Under the pieces are notes generated by a model that was not told the origin of the DNA, ran no database searches, and worked only from the letters and a program-made list of their open reading frames with translations. A stretch of DNA of 64,000 nt from Prosopocoilus inquinatus. Its lineage: Eukaryota; Arthropoda; Insecta; Coleoptera; Lucanidae. How positions within the stretch are numbered: position 1 is the first letter of the stretch; every line of letters begins with the position of its first letter. Below are positions 1 through 9,716 of this stretch, piece by piece. Position numbers and translations under genes: made by a program. Location: contig CM069870.1 of assembly GCA_036172665.1 (NCBI GenBank), positions 59,706,212-59,770,211 on the forward strand, read 5' to 3'.

Positions 1-1261
1 TGTAAATTTCTCCTTGTAAATGTGTAAATAGTCATACCAAGAATTCTAATACATGCGGCATATGTAAACAAAAAGATCAGATGATAGATGTGTATTTAAA
101 TATTATTTGTCGGTTTTTAAAATGAAATTGAAATTACAGTCAGAAATTAATTTAAAAAACCTCAGTTTGTTAAATTTTCTTAGCACACTATTCAGGAATA
201 ATACTGAAAAGTGAAGAAATTGATGTGTCAATGAGAAAATCATGAATAAAAAGAGAAAGGTAAGAGATGGGTATAGGGAATACTAATACAGTTCGAAAGA
301 ACATTTAATTCTAATTCTTATGGTATAAAAGAATACTGTTGTATTTAAAAAACATGACTTTTCGACAGTTGAAATCAGTTCGAATAGAAGTTACTTTTCA
401 ACCAGCCGGTAAACGATTTTGTGTAAAATTAGACATGACCTGAAAGCTTATGAGCGTAGCCTACTACAGGCCAAAAATTGAAATTATGGCTTTTGTTACA
501 CAGAGATGGCAACATCTTAAACAAGGTACTGCAACTTTGAACTTTTTTTAAAAAATGGAAATATCTCTAAAACGGCTAATTTTTCTTGTATCACATGTTA
601 GACAAAATACCTTTAGAATTTCATGAAGATTTCATAAATGCAATAAAAAAAAGGGATTTTCTATTTAAAATAAGAAAGTTGACAGGAACTTTCGGTACAA
701 GTGTAAGTGCCCGAAAGTTGGAAATATTATATTTTAATAGATCATTATTGTTAACTTATAACCGCAAAATATGAAATAGAAATTCAAAGAGGAAGTCCGT
801 AAACTTTTAATGAATGGGTTGCCTGAATCTCCCTGTATAGTATGTATTACCTACAGTACAATTATTGCCTATCAAAAATTTTATGTTTATTTACAATTCC
901 TTTTTGAATTTGTAGAAAAAACGAGAGTTCAGAAATCAGGAAGTACACCCGAAAAACTCTTTACTTTTAATTAATTATTTTTCATACTTTTAGGTTTGAT
1001 TTACTGGAATTCAACAGATAATTTAAATATTTCCCAGGTTATGAAAGCCATATTAACGACACTCCGTTTTGGGAGTTCCGTGTCACTATAAACAGCAACA
1101 TAATTATGAAGTATACAAGATTATACATGCATATGTATACAAGATTCAAACTGGAATTAAAACATCCGTATTAATGTCTTTTAAGTATCCATATTTTAAT
1201 TTCTTGCCAATATCTGCCAGTTAGTAAATTATGTTCAATAATATACCAAGTGAATTTTTAA
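1..1261. other. Unassigned AT-rich DNA
   Basis: No recognisable gene or repeat. An open frame of 62 codons at 586-774 on the plus strand has no familiar motif and is probably chance. Confidence 0.5.
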
Positions 1262-2483
1262 TACAAGTCAACGGAATATTTCGAGAAGTATCTACGCATT
1301 GCAAGATTTTTTTTTAGATAAACTATGGGTATTTTCGAAGGGGAAATCAATTAATTTTTAAAAGTGACAATACAACTACAAGAATGGAATTAACCAGAGA
1401 GCATTTTCGAATCATGATTTATTATGATTTTAAAAAAGGCTTAAGCGCCTATGAGTGCAAGGAGAGTTTAGATTCGGCTTTCAGTGAACTAGCACCTTCC
1501 TTGGCTACAATTTACCGATGGTACAAGGAATTTGAACGCGAAAGAAATTCTGTTCAGCATCAAAAAGGAGCAGGGCGTCCTCCTACGGCTGTTGCCGACA
1601 AAAACATTGCTGCTGTTAAAAAAATAATTGAAGAGGACAATAAAGCCACTTATGCGGTAATCGAGCATCAACTCAAGATTGGATCCTCAGCTGTGAGAAC
1701 AATCTTACACGATCACCTACATTTAAAAAAAGAGGTTAGTCGTTTTGTGCCGCATCAACTTTCCGACTTCCAAAAAGCAGAACGTGTAAGGATTTTCCAT
1801 GAAACTTTAAATTTCTTAAACAATGGTGGCCACAAAATTTTTCGAAATTGTGACAGATGACGAAACTTATATTCCATTTTTTGATATACCATCCCGCCAA
1901 GAGAGTCGTGTGTGGATTCATGAAGATGAGGAAACTCCAACAATAACCAAGAAGCTGCGAGCTATGAAAAAAGTTATGTATGCAATATTCTTTAGAAGTA
2001 CTGGGCTAGTAAAAGCAATTAAGCTAGACGGACAAAAGACAGTTACAAAACTAAATGGTACAATGAAAAATGTTTGCCTGAAGTACTCAGTAAGGTTCCA
2101 AACAAGGAAATTATTCTGCACCATGACAATTCATCATCCCATACTGCAGCTTTAACTCTCCTGTTTTTGGCTGGAAAAAATATAAAAATAATAAAACATC
2201 CGCCGTATTCACCTGATTTAGCTATGTGCGACTTCTGGCTATTTTTTGGGCTTAAAAGGAATTTGCGGGGTAGAAGGTTTTCGTCTGAAGAAGAGATTGA
2301 TGCCGCAGTTCACATTTATTTTGACGGTATTCCGAAAGAAGATTGGTTGGGCGCTTTTAAACAGTGGAAAGAAAGAATGGTTAAGTGTATCATTGCTGAA
2401 GGGAATTACTTTGAACACATTTAAACTAAAATCTTACAAAATATTAACCATATTTTATCAATAAATTCAGCTTGACCCTCGTA
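1262..2483 (+). mobile_element. Mariner element, decayed
   Basis: A Tc1/mariner-superfamily element around the transposase remnant at 1384-2424. The right end at 2460-2483 reads on the minus strand as TACGAGGGTCAAGCTGAATT, the kind of terminal repeat seen in mariners, and it lies about 35 bp after the stop codon, as is usual. A degraded partner may be present at 1262-1280 (TACAAGTCAACGGAAT). The right end is fairly secure; the left end is an inference. Confidence 0.5.
1384..2424 (+). pseudogene. Mariner transposase pseudogene (DD34D)
   Basis: Cut-and-paste transposase of the mariner family, which would bind the terminal repeats and insert at TA. The N-terminal part (1384-1832) has the paired helix-turn-helix layout: REHFRIMIYYDFKKG, then TIYRWYKEFERER, then a GRPP linker. 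A shift to another frame near 1830 carries the first catalytic Asp (TDDET) and WIHEDEE. A shift back near 2070 carries HHDNSSSH and YSPDLAMCDF. Exactly 34 residues separate the last two Asp, which defines mariner. All catalytic Asp remain, but the two frameshifts make the gene non-functional. Its length, about 345 codons, matches a complete mariner transposase. Confidence 0.9.
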
Positions 2484-2997
2484 CCTATACAACTGAAGAA
2501 AGGTACAATTTCTATCTGTTTACCAAACAAATGTGTAAGGTGTGTTTGTGATTTGAAGAATCATTGGGAAATGTCTGAGAGAAAGTTTATTCGGCTAGTG
2601 CTTCATATTATAAGGGAGCATTCCCCAAAAAAAGTGTAGAAGAAAAGAAAAACAGTGTTATTGTTTTTTTTAACACAAACATTTTCTTTCGAAGAGGACG
2701 ACAGATGAAGCACAACATTTCCATCTCTCGCGTCATGTATGTAATAGTAATAAGCATTAGTATAGGTGCACGGTAAATTTTATGTACTTTGAATAAATGT
2801 GTAATAATGTACATTGCTACACAAATTGACTATTACTGAATTTTTTTACCTAATACCCATTTCTTTTCAATACTTATACTACTAAAATGCAAATCTGAAA
2901 CATAACTGATTTTAACATATAAATTATAATTCTTTATTGCAAAATGTGTTCGCTTACAAATTTTGACCACTAAAAACGATACGGTCACAGAGATATT
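2484..2997. other. Unassigned DNA
   Basis: Nothing recognisable between the mariner end and the dispersed repeat. Confidence 0.4.
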
Positions 2998-3438
2998 CAC
3001 TTTGTTAGGCGGTCACGCTCTTCGTGTTCTCTGCTCGGATTGGTTCGCCATTTTACTAATAGAGAACCGTTTTCAGCTCCTCGATCTTATGCTTCGGCAG
3101 TCATTGCCGTTTCCATACGTTAAGGTGAACTCACATTTGTTGACTTGCGAGAATTCGTGCGTAATTGAGGTGCAAAATTCTAAAATAGAGTCTATCTGCA
3201 ATCGTTTAAGCTCTAAGTGTCGTCAGCTTTGCTTTTGAGCAAATTCTTCCGAGCAGAGAACCCGAATCTGCATTAAGAAATCAGAGGTAATAAGGTTGCG
3301 ATGTTAGCGTGAGCCACGCTGGTAATTCATTTCCACGTTTGTTCTTGGTTTCTTTGTTTTCGCAGAGGAATCCGCTTTTAGCTTAATTTCTATTACCGCT
3401 TTCTATTTTCGCTAGTACGTTCGTAGTATACGGTTTTG
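2998..3438 (+). repeat. Dispersed repeat R1, copy 1
   Basis: Homologous in the same orientation to 9354-9716. Shared blocks include GGTTCGCCATTTT/GGCTCGCCATTTT, AATTGAGGTGCAAAATTCTA, TTTTGAGCAAATTCTTCCGA, CGAATCTGCATTAA and CTTTCTATTTTCGCT. This copy has about 45 bp extra near 3347-3395. No coding potential is shared, so it is probably a non-autonomous element or an LTR piece of unknown type. It ends directly against a fragment of the hammerhead repeat family at 3440. Confidence 0.75.
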
Positions 3439-3439
3439 A

Positions 3440-3625
3440 ACAGATAAAATAGCGACATCTTACTATCTCTTTCTGACCTGACATTGCAGTAGGATAGACA
3501 AATTGAAGCGGGATTTGCTCCTAATAAGTCCCCCATGCAAGGCGGCCATGCTTGCTGTCAAAGCATAATGAAAATTTTTTGAAAAATTTTGTGCAAATCG
3601 TTTTTGATTGTAGTGAACGGTTTTG
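3440..3625 (+). repeat. Hammerhead-family repeat, copy A (truncated)
   Basis: Begins at AGATAAAATAGCGACATC, passes through CAAGGCGGCCATGCTTGCTG and ends soon after CAAATCGTTTTTGATTG. It matches 23488-23692 and, inverted, 23780-23975. It carries only the outer arm, so the ribozyme core is missing. Confidence 0.85.
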
Positions 3626-4517
3626 CTTTTGAAAGAAAAAGGGATGTAGAAGTTACGAAGTGATGTTGTTGATATTCATACTATTATTTTCAAATTCACA
3701 AATTATTAAGTTCTTAGAATTAATTATGTATGTTTAATAAAGTCAGTGGTCATAAACACGTTTTTACGAGAAAGAGTTCTGATAAGTCTGACCTTTCACT
3801 GGTTGATTCCTAGATACTTTCGGCAATCACGTGTGGTTTGTGCTTGATTTAGTAAGATGATAACAACATTGCGTTCCGGAGATGACGTCGTTTGAAATCA
3901 AGACTTTTGAAGAATTAGAAACGGCTCAAAATAAATGTCTTAAAAGTATTTTTTACTTACAAAAGTCTTCTCCGGGTTAGGTATATTAAGATCGGAATTT
4001 AATATTCCTCCTATTTCGCATTGCTGCGTTAAATAGACACGGACATTTATTATAAAAGCTGGATAATCACAGATATCCACACAGGGCGTTAAAAAGACTA
4101 ACTGTTCTGAATACGCTTTTAACAAATAATAATGAATATAACTGGTATTATCAGGTTAAAAGTCTTGTTTTCCAAAAATCTGGGATAATTTTGGATACAG
4201 CAAATTTGTCAAATGCAATAATGGAACGCATTCTAAAAAATCTATTAAAGACTGTAACAAATCCGATTGGAATAGTATCTTATTAAATACATTTTTCGCT
4301 AATTATAAACACATGATTCACGGTGGCCATTTCTATAAAAGGGCGCTGTATTTGGATTTTTATATCCCATTAAATGTTAAAAACAAATATAAGAATACAC
4401 AGTAATTTATAACTAACAGTATTTTTAAATAGTTCATTCTGTAAGATACAACAAACACCATATGTACGTTTTGCAATTTAAACTTATTTGAAAATCACGA
4501 GCATACGTATACTCTTT
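3626..4517. other. Unassigned DNA
   Basis: No gene or repeat recognised. Confidence 0.4.
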
Positions 4518-4549
4518 GGGCGGTGTGATTAAAAGGAGTATTTGCTTTT

Positions 4550-4612
4550 ACTTCAAGTAAATGCTCCACTGTGGAGCTCTTACTTCAAGTAAATGCTCCA
4601 CTGTGGAGCTCT
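4550..4612. repeat. Two tandem hairpin units in the Harbinger end
   Basis: Two copies of ACTTCAAGTAAATGCTCCAC followed by TGTGGAGCTCTT. Each contains the perfect palindrome GCTCCACTGTGGAGC. Sub-terminal repeats like this often serve as transposase-binding sites, but that role is inferred. Confidence 0.7.
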
Positions 4613-5110
4613 TACTTCAAGTAAATTCTAAAAATCATAGCTTTTACTCCACATTATTCTTGAAGTAAGATTAAAGTAAGTACTAGGAGCAATTACTTCA
4701 TACTTTGCTTTATTTACTTCGGTATGTAGAAGTCAATGCTATAGTAATTGCTAATACGGTCTAGTATTTCCTTCAGCTGGAAGTGTTTGGTGTAGTTTTT
4801 AAGAAGTAACCCACAGAGCAACTTCACCAATGTTACTTCGATTGAAAAAGTGGGTATTTTTGTCAATTATGGCAGCAAAAGGAGGGAAATATGTGAACGT
4901 AGAACATATTGGGAGGTACTGTATAGAAAAATATTTCGGCAAGTCCATTATTTTATATAACATTCTACTCTTAGCTTCAATGCAGAAAATGTTGAATGGA
5001 TGGTAGACAAGTTCTTAGGAAATCATTTTATATTTAAACGAGCAACCGCTTTGTCAAACGTAGCGAAAATGGATATAAGATCTTTTAAGATCTATAGGTA
5101 AACCCGGGTT

Positions 5111-5215
5111 CAACAAGGTGTTGGTGTAGATGTGAGTGTACATCAAACAACCGTTTCAAATATAATTAAAGAAGTTTCACAAAAAATTGTGTTGACGACA
5201 CATTTTGTCTGGAAA
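5111..5215 (+). pseudogene. Harbinger transposase fragment (N-terminal HTH)
   Basis: One frame reads QQGVGVDVSVHQTTVSNIIK and then EVSQKIV. This resembles the helix-turn-helix that precedes the DDE core in PIF/Harbinger transposases (pattern G-D-x-V-S-x-x-T-V-S-x-I-I-x-x-V-S). Upstream frames between 4870 and 5110 are broken, and the catalytic domain is absent. Confidence 0.6.
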
Positions 5216-5544
5216 TAATAATGACGCGTACTTCTTACGGAATGAACCATATGGTATTGCTCCATGATTATTGGTACCATATTCGGAAAAAAAACAATAG
5301 AATAACAATTGAATCGATTGAGTTTAAACACATCCTAGCATTTACAGTACTTTATACTTCTAACCTAAGTAAAAATTTCCCATTGAAGGATTTACTTCAT
5401 GTAAAAGATTATACTCCACAAAATACTTTGAAGTAAAGGCTCCTACTTGAAGTAAAAGCAGATAATCTTTTTAATCATACCACCCCTGGTCTGCCCGCTC
5501 TATAGTGCAATACGAGAGACTATTTCAAAATATAACGTAGAAAC

Positions 5545-5547
<3 letters not shown>

Positions 5548-5580
<33 letters not shown>
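5548..5580. repeat. (TA)n tract at a Penelope end
   Basis: Pure TA dinucleotide run between the outer 34-bp sequence and the 3'-UTR boundary GTTAATCCGTAGGC. The same transition recurs at 8806-8816 and 8874-8880. Confidence 0.95.
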
Positions 5581-5583
<3 letters not shown>

Positions 5584-5705
5584 AATCCGTAGGCTTCCGC
5601 GGGTGTTGAATGCTGTAGTATTCTTCCGGGTAGTCCTCCGCGTTGAGTTCTCTAAAGAACTATTTGTCTTCTGACAACGTTTCGGCAAGGTCTCACTTGC
5701 CATCT
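5580..5705 (-). other. Penelope 3' UTR
   Basis: Follows the stop codon on the minus strand. It contains CTGAAGATGGCAAG and CTTGCCGAAACG, able to form a GGCAAG/CTTGCC stem, then AACGCGGAGGACTACCCGG. The block is repeated at 8620-8713, 8908-8993 (inverted) and 9015-9101. Its conservation and its CTGAAGA...GAAA pattern recall the hammerhead core of Penelope pseudo-LTRs, but no convincing stem I was found. Confidence 0.7.
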
Positions 5706-8072
5706 TCAGGTCTTCGCTGCTGCTTGCCTGCTTCTGCTCCTCGTCGTTACTCGAGTCACAGTGGCTTCTGGTCGCGCTGGTGGTGGTTTAAGTACCGTGT
5801 TGCGGTCACGCGTCGTTACGCTTGGTGGTTTTTCCGCTTGACTTCTTGTTGTTGGTTGATTGGGTCGTGCCTGTTGACTGCTTTCTCCTAATCCTGATGG
5901 TCCGGGGTTCGCTGGTTTCTGGCTTCGGGTTACTGGTCCTCGACGGTCGGTGGATTTTCGGATCACTGGCCTCCAGGTGGGTGGTAGTCGTAAGGCATCA
6001 TCTCTGGTGTTTAAGTTCATCTGATGTTTCTCGATTTCTATCGCTTCTCGGATGATGCGTTTGGTCTTGTGTTCTACGCTGGCAATTGTTCTGGTGTTGT
6101 CGAAATCTATTTTGTGTGAAGTCGCTTTTACGTGTTGTGCCAATGATGATGTTTTCTCGTCCTTCTCGACGGCCTTTCGATGTTCTTCTCTCCTGACGCT
6201 TATTTTTCTATTTGTTTGGCCTATGTAGACCTTGTCGCAATCTTGACAGGGAATTCCGTACACGCCTTGGCTTTCCAGTTGTATTTTAGTTTTGACTGTT
6301 GGCAGGATGTTTCCAATTTTCTTGTCGGTGTTGAATGATGTCCGGATATTGTGTTTCTTGAGTATTCTGCTGATCTTCTCTGTTGTCCCTTTAACAAATG
6401 GTAGGCATGCTGTTCCTACTATATCTTTTTCCTCTTCCTGTGTCTTGGGTTTGCGTTGGTGTTCGGCTTTCCTGATTTGTTTGTCCTGATATCCATTTTT
6501 TATTAAAGATGAGCGGATTTTCTTCATTTCTTCTACCTTGTTTTCGGAGTCAGCCAATCTTTGGGACCGGGTGACGAGGGTCCTTACCACTGATTGCAAT
6601 TGTGCTGGATGGTGATGTGATTGTGCGTTCAGGTACCGTTCCGTGTGGGTTGGTTTTCGGTATACGGAATATCCAAGGCTTCCATCTGGTTTTTTCTTTA
6701 TAAGTACATCGAGGAATGGAAGTTCGTTGTTTTCTTCGATTTCCATCGTGAACTTGATTTTCGGATGGATTTCATTCAGGTGTTGCAGAAATCTTCGTAG
6801 TTGTTCTTCTCCATGCTTCCATATTATGAAGGTGTCGTCCATATATCTGAGCCACAGGTGTGGTTTGTGACTTGCGGTATCGATGGCCCGTACTTCGAAA
6901 TCCTCCATGAATAAGTTGGCGATTACAGGAGATAATGCTGATCCCATGGGTGATCCTTCTACTTGTTTATAACGTTGGTTCTTGAAGATGAAGTAGGTGT
7001 TCTTCAAGCAGTGCTTCACCAGGTCCATGGTGTCGTCTGGGATGTGGTGTTTTAGATGAATGATATCCACTGCTTCGTCTATTGGTATGTTGGTGAATAG
7101 TGAGACCACGTCGAAACTTACTAGCAGATCTCCTGGTTCTACGGTGAAGTCCTTTATACGCTCGATGAAGTGGCCTGCGTTCTTTACGTAGGATTCTGCT
7201 TCTTCGGCGTATGGCTGCAGTCGTTTGGCCAAGAATTTTGCTAGTGGTTGTAACGGTGATCCGATGGAACTGACGATTGGCCTCAGTGGTATCCCTTCCT
7301 TGTGGATTTTTGGTAATCCGTAGAGCTTTGGGCATCTGGATGATTTTTCCCTCGGGATCAATTGTAATTGCTGCTCTTGACTGATTGAGCTGGCTTTGAT
7401 TTTAGCTTTCGTTGTCTTCTCTAAGTATGTCGTTGGATCTGTGGCGATGGTGTTGTACGCTGGGTCGTTTAGTAGGACCTCCATCTTCTTTTCGTAGTCG
7501 TTACGATCCATCACAACGGTGGCGTTTCCTTTGTCGGCTGGAAGTATGACGATTTGTTCATTTTTCTTCAGCGTGTGTAGAGCTTGTAGTTCTTCTCGAG
7601 ATAGGTTCCTCTTTGGTGGTTTTGCTCGTCTTAGGATTTGGGATACATCTTGTCGTATTGTCTCCGCTGTGTCCTCCGGTAATCCGATGATGGATGCTTC
7701 CACACTGCATATTATGTTCTCCATTGGTATGCTGGCTGGTGCTACAGCGTAGTTGAAACCCTTGGCCAGTACACTTTTGCTGGCTTCGTCGAGTGGATAG
7801 CTTGATACGTTATGAACAACTTTCTCCAATACGAGCGGTGTTACATGTTCCTTCGGCTTTTGTTCTTTTTGTAGGTGTTCGAACTTCTTCTTCTGCTTTC
7901 TTCTTGTCAGTTCGGTGTCCGTTTCTTCACGAAAAGCTGATAGTTGGTCCAGTGTTGTCCATAACAACGGATGTAGTGTGCGACTCAGCTCCAGATGTAT
8001 TGCTAGAAGCTTTACGTTAACTTCATTCAGTTCCTTCCTGGTGTCGTGGATTGCTTCTCGTAGTAATGCCAT
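5706..8072 (-). CDS. Penelope-like reverse transcriptase with GIY-YIG endonuclease
   Basis: Polyprotein of 788 codons. It would nick DNA with the C-terminal nuclease and prime reverse transcription from the nick. The N-terminal third has the charged region common to Penelope-like proteins (ILPADKGNATVVMDR near residue 175). The RT follows: KLYGLPKIHK, LRPIVSSIGSP, SFDVVSLFTNIP, GSPMGSALSPVIANLFME and the catalytic YMDD at residues 410-413. The GIY-YIG domain starts at VYGI (Tyr605) with the second Tyr616 in KVYIGQTNRK and a CxxC (CQDC) between them. The tail is basic and rich in Pro, Thr and Arg. The first Met lies exactly at the junction with the inverted copy, so the true N-terminus is probably cut off and this start is fortuitous. 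No frameshifts are seen; the catalytic parts look intact. Confidence 0.92.
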   Translation of the reverse strand: MALLREAIHDTRKELNEVNVKLLAIHLELSRTLHPLLWTTLDQLSAFREETDTELTRRKQKKKFEHLQKEQKPKEHVTPLVLEKVVHNVSSYPLDEASKSVLAKGFNYAVAPASIPMENIICSVEASIIGLPEDTAETIRQDVSQILRRAKPPKRNLSREELQALHTLKKNEQIVILPADKGNATVVMDRNDYEKKMEVLLNDPAYNTIATDPTTYLEKTTKAKIKASSISQEQQLQLIPREKSSRCPKLYGLPKIHKEGIPLRPIVSSIGSPLQPLAKFLAKRLQPYAEEAESYVKNAGHFIERIKDFTVEPGDLLVSFDVVSLFTNIPIDEAVDIIHLKHHIPDDTMDLVKHCLKNTYFIFKNQRYKQVEGSPMGSALSPVIANLFMEDFEVRAIDTASHKPHLWLRYMDDTFIIWKHGEEQLRRFLQHLNEIHPKIKFTMEIEENNELPFLDVLIKKKPDGSLGYSVYRKPTHTERYLNAQSHHHPAQLQSVVRTLVTRSQRLADSENKVEEMKKIRSSLIKNGYQDKQIRKAEHQRKPKTQEEEKDIVGTACLPFVKGTTEKISRILKKHNIRTSFNTDKKIGNILPTVKTKIQLESQGVYGIPCQDCDKVYIGQTNRKISVRREEHRKAVEKDEKTSSLAQHVKATSHKIDFDNTRTIASVEHKTKRIIREAIEIEKHQMNLNTRDDALRLPPTWRPVIRKSTDRRGPVTRSQKPANPGPSGLGESSQQARPNQPTTRSQAEKPPSVTTRDRNTVLKPPPARPEATVTRVTTRSRSRQAAAKT

Positions 8073-8619
8073 TCCCTGTCAAGATTGCGACAAGGTCTAC
8101 ATAGGCCAAACAAATAGAAAAATAAGCGTCAGGAGAGAAGAACATCGAAAGGCCGTCGAGAAGGACGAGAAAACATCATCATTGGCACAACACGTAAAAG
8201 CGACTTCACACAAAATAGATTTCGACAACACCAGAACAATTGCCAGCGTAGAACACAAGACCAAACGCATCATCCGAGAAGCGATAGAAATCGAGAAACA
8301 TCAGATGAACTTAAACACCAGAGATGATGCCTTACGACTACCACCCACCTGGAGGCCAGTGATCCGAAAATCCACCGACCGTCGAGGACCAGTAACCCGA
8401 AGCCAGAAACCAGCGAACCCCGGACCATCAGGATTAGGAGAAAGCAGTCAACAGGCACGACCCAATCAAGCAACAACAAGAAGTCAAGCGGAAAAACCAC
8501 CAAGCGTAACGACGCGTGACCGCAACACGGTACTTAAACCACCACCAGCGCGACCAGAAGCCACTGTGACTCGAGTAACGACGAGGAGCAGAAGCAGGCA
8601 AGCAGCAGCGAAGACCTGA
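8071..8619 (+). pseudogene. Inverted duplicate of Penelope GIY-YIG domain and C-terminus
   Basis: Begins in frame at IPCQDCDKVYIGQTNRK and runs to the same C-terminal end as the minus-strand ORF. The protein differs at only one noticed position (RPNQA versus RPNQP). It lacks the RT and the first residues of the nuclease, including the first Tyr. A longer open frame starting at 7915 is only antisense sequence of the other arm read through the junction. Confidence 0.9.
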
Positions 8620-8711
8620 AGATGGCAAGTGAGACCTTGCCGAAACGTTGTCAGAAGACAAATAGTTCTTTAGAGAACTCAACGCGGAGGACTACCCGGA
8701 AGAATACTACA

Positions 8712-8713
<2 letters not shown>

Positions 8714-8763
<50 letters not shown>
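8714..8763. repeat. (TA)n tract
   Basis: TA run directly after AGAATACTACAGCA of the duplicated 3' UTR and before the inverted 34-bp outer sequence (8763-8796). Confidence 0.95.
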
Positions 8764-8765
<2 letters not shown>

Positions 8766-8796
8766 GTTTCTACGTTATATTTTGAAATAGTCTCTC
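8763..8796. repeat. Inverted copy of the outer 34-bp Penelope flank
   Basis: TACGTTTCTACGTTATATTT and the following bases are the reverse complement of 5512-5547. The pair delimits the palindromic composite. It may be part of the element outside an internal (TA)n, or target sequence duplicated together with it. Confidence 0.85.
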
Positions 8797-8837
8797 TTGG
8801 CTCTATATATATGTTAATCCGTAGGCTTCCGCGGGTG

Positions 8838-8843
<6 letters not shown>

Positions 8844-8875
<32 letters not shown>
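8844..8875. repeat. (TA)n tract between 3'-UTR fragments
   Basis: Separates a short 3'-UTR terminal fragment (8816-8843) from a second inverted 3'-UTR piece that begins with the same GTTAATCCGTAGGCTTCCGC. Confidence 0.95.
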
Positions 8876-8878
<3 letters not shown>

Positions 8879-8907
8879 AATCCGTAGGCTTCCGCTGAAT
8901 GAATGCT

Positions 8908-9101
8908 GTAGTATTCTTCCGGGTAGTCCTCCGCGTTGAGTTCTCTAAAGAACTATTTGTCTTCTGACAACGTTTCGGCAAGGTCTCACTTGCAGCAGCG
9001 AAGACCTGAAGATGGCAAGTGAGACCTTGCCGAAACGTTGTCAGAAGACAAATAGTTCTTTAGAGAACTCAACGCGGAGGACTACCCGGAAGAATACTAC
9101 A
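8908..9101. repeat. Long palindrome of Penelope 3' UTR
   Basis: Arms 8908-8993 and 9015-9101 are reverse complements of about 86 bp. The 21-base spacer is AGCAGCGAAGACCTGAAGAT plus G. It would extrude as a hairpin and is also a place where assembly could fail. Confidence 0.9.
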
Positions 9102-9103
9102 CC

Positions 9104-9119
9104 ATATATATATAAATAT

Positions 9120-9161
<42 letters not shown>
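9104..9161. repeat. (TA)n tract, outer right end
   Basis: Slightly interrupted TA run that closes the Penelope cluster. Confidence 0.9.
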
Positions 9162-9164
<3 letters not shown>

Positions 9165-9353
9165 GACTATTTATAGTTTATTTGTGCCTATTTTGCACAT
9201 ATATGAGCCTTTTTAGGCACCTAAAATCGATTTTTAGTGCCCCTAAACTTCTACAGTCTATTTATAACACAAACTCACTTTTGTTCATGATATTCGTATC
9301 GCAAGGACAATAAATATTTTTCATTTTAATTTCATTTTTCATTGACATCAATT
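9162..9353. other. Unassigned DNA
   Basis: Short AT-rich stretch with nothing recognised. Its first bases (GGAGACTATTT) weakly echo the 34-bp Penelope flank. Confidence 0.3.
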
Positions 9354-9716
9354 CTTTCATTGGTCTTAGGCGATCACGCTCTTCGCGTCCTGTGTTCAGA
9401 TTGGCTCGCCATTTTGCTGGTAGAAAACCATTTCCGACATCCTCAATCTTACGCCTCCATCTTACGCTTCAGCGAGAATTCGAGCATAATTGAGGTGCAA
9501 AATTCTAAAATGCGGTGTATTTGGAATCCTTTAGGCCCTAAAGTATCATCTGATTGCTTTTGAGCAAATTCTTCCGATAGGATAAACCGAATCTGCATTA
9601 AAAAATCAGAGGTAATTAGGTTGCGATATTAGTGTGAGCAACGCTTGTAATTGGTTTCCATGTTTCTATCGCCACTTTCTATTTTCGCTTGTATGTTCGT
9701 CTACAGTCTTGTTTTT
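9354..9716 (+). repeat. Dispersed repeat R1, copy 2
   Basis: Direct homologue of 2998-3438, lacking the 45-bp insertion of that copy. See copy 1 for shared blocks. The two copies are roughly 75-80% alike by eye. No open frame is conserved. Confidence 0.75.

Larger units (their letters stand above)
4518..5486. mobile_element. PIF/Harbinger element, internally deleted
   Basis: A 969-bp element with terminal inverted repeats of about 40 bp. The left end is GGGCGGTGTGATTAAAAGG. The right end on the minus strand is GGGGTGGTATGATTAAAAAG. Both continue into GCTTTTACTTCAAGTA. Inside the left end a 31-bp unit containing the small palindrome GCTCCACTGTGGAGC occurs twice (about 4550-4612). A transposase fragment remains at 5111-5215. 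The inverted repeats are clear; the superfamily rests on that fragment. No clean 3-bp target duplication could be defined. Confidence 0.75.
5512..9103. mobile_element. Penelope-like element with inverted 3' duplication
   Basis: The minus-strand element (ORF 8072-5706, 3' UTR 5705-5580) is joined at 8071 head to head with a plus-strand copy of its GIY-YIG region and 3' UTR (8071-8713). Further 3'-UTR pieces lie at 8876-8993 (inverted) and 9013-9103 (direct). (TA)n tracts stand at each end. A 34-bp outer sequence at 5512-5547 recurs inverted at 8763-8796. Tandem and inverted partial copies are characteristic of Penelope-like elements. The near-identity of the two arms implies a recent event or ongoing gene conversion. 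Confidence 0.85.

Noticed and set aside
4550..4612. CRISPR-like array of short repeats
   Set aside because: Only two units, no spacers, and the region is clearly the end of a eukaryotic DNA transposon.
5500..5703. ORFs rich in Tyr-Ile repeats
   Set aside because: They translate the (TA)n tract and the antisense 3' UTR; no gene. The same applies to 8622-8939.
7915..8619. 234-codon ORF fusing an unknown N-terminus to GIY-YIG
   Set aside because: The first 52 codons are antisense sequence of the other Penelope arm; only 8071 onward is real element protein.
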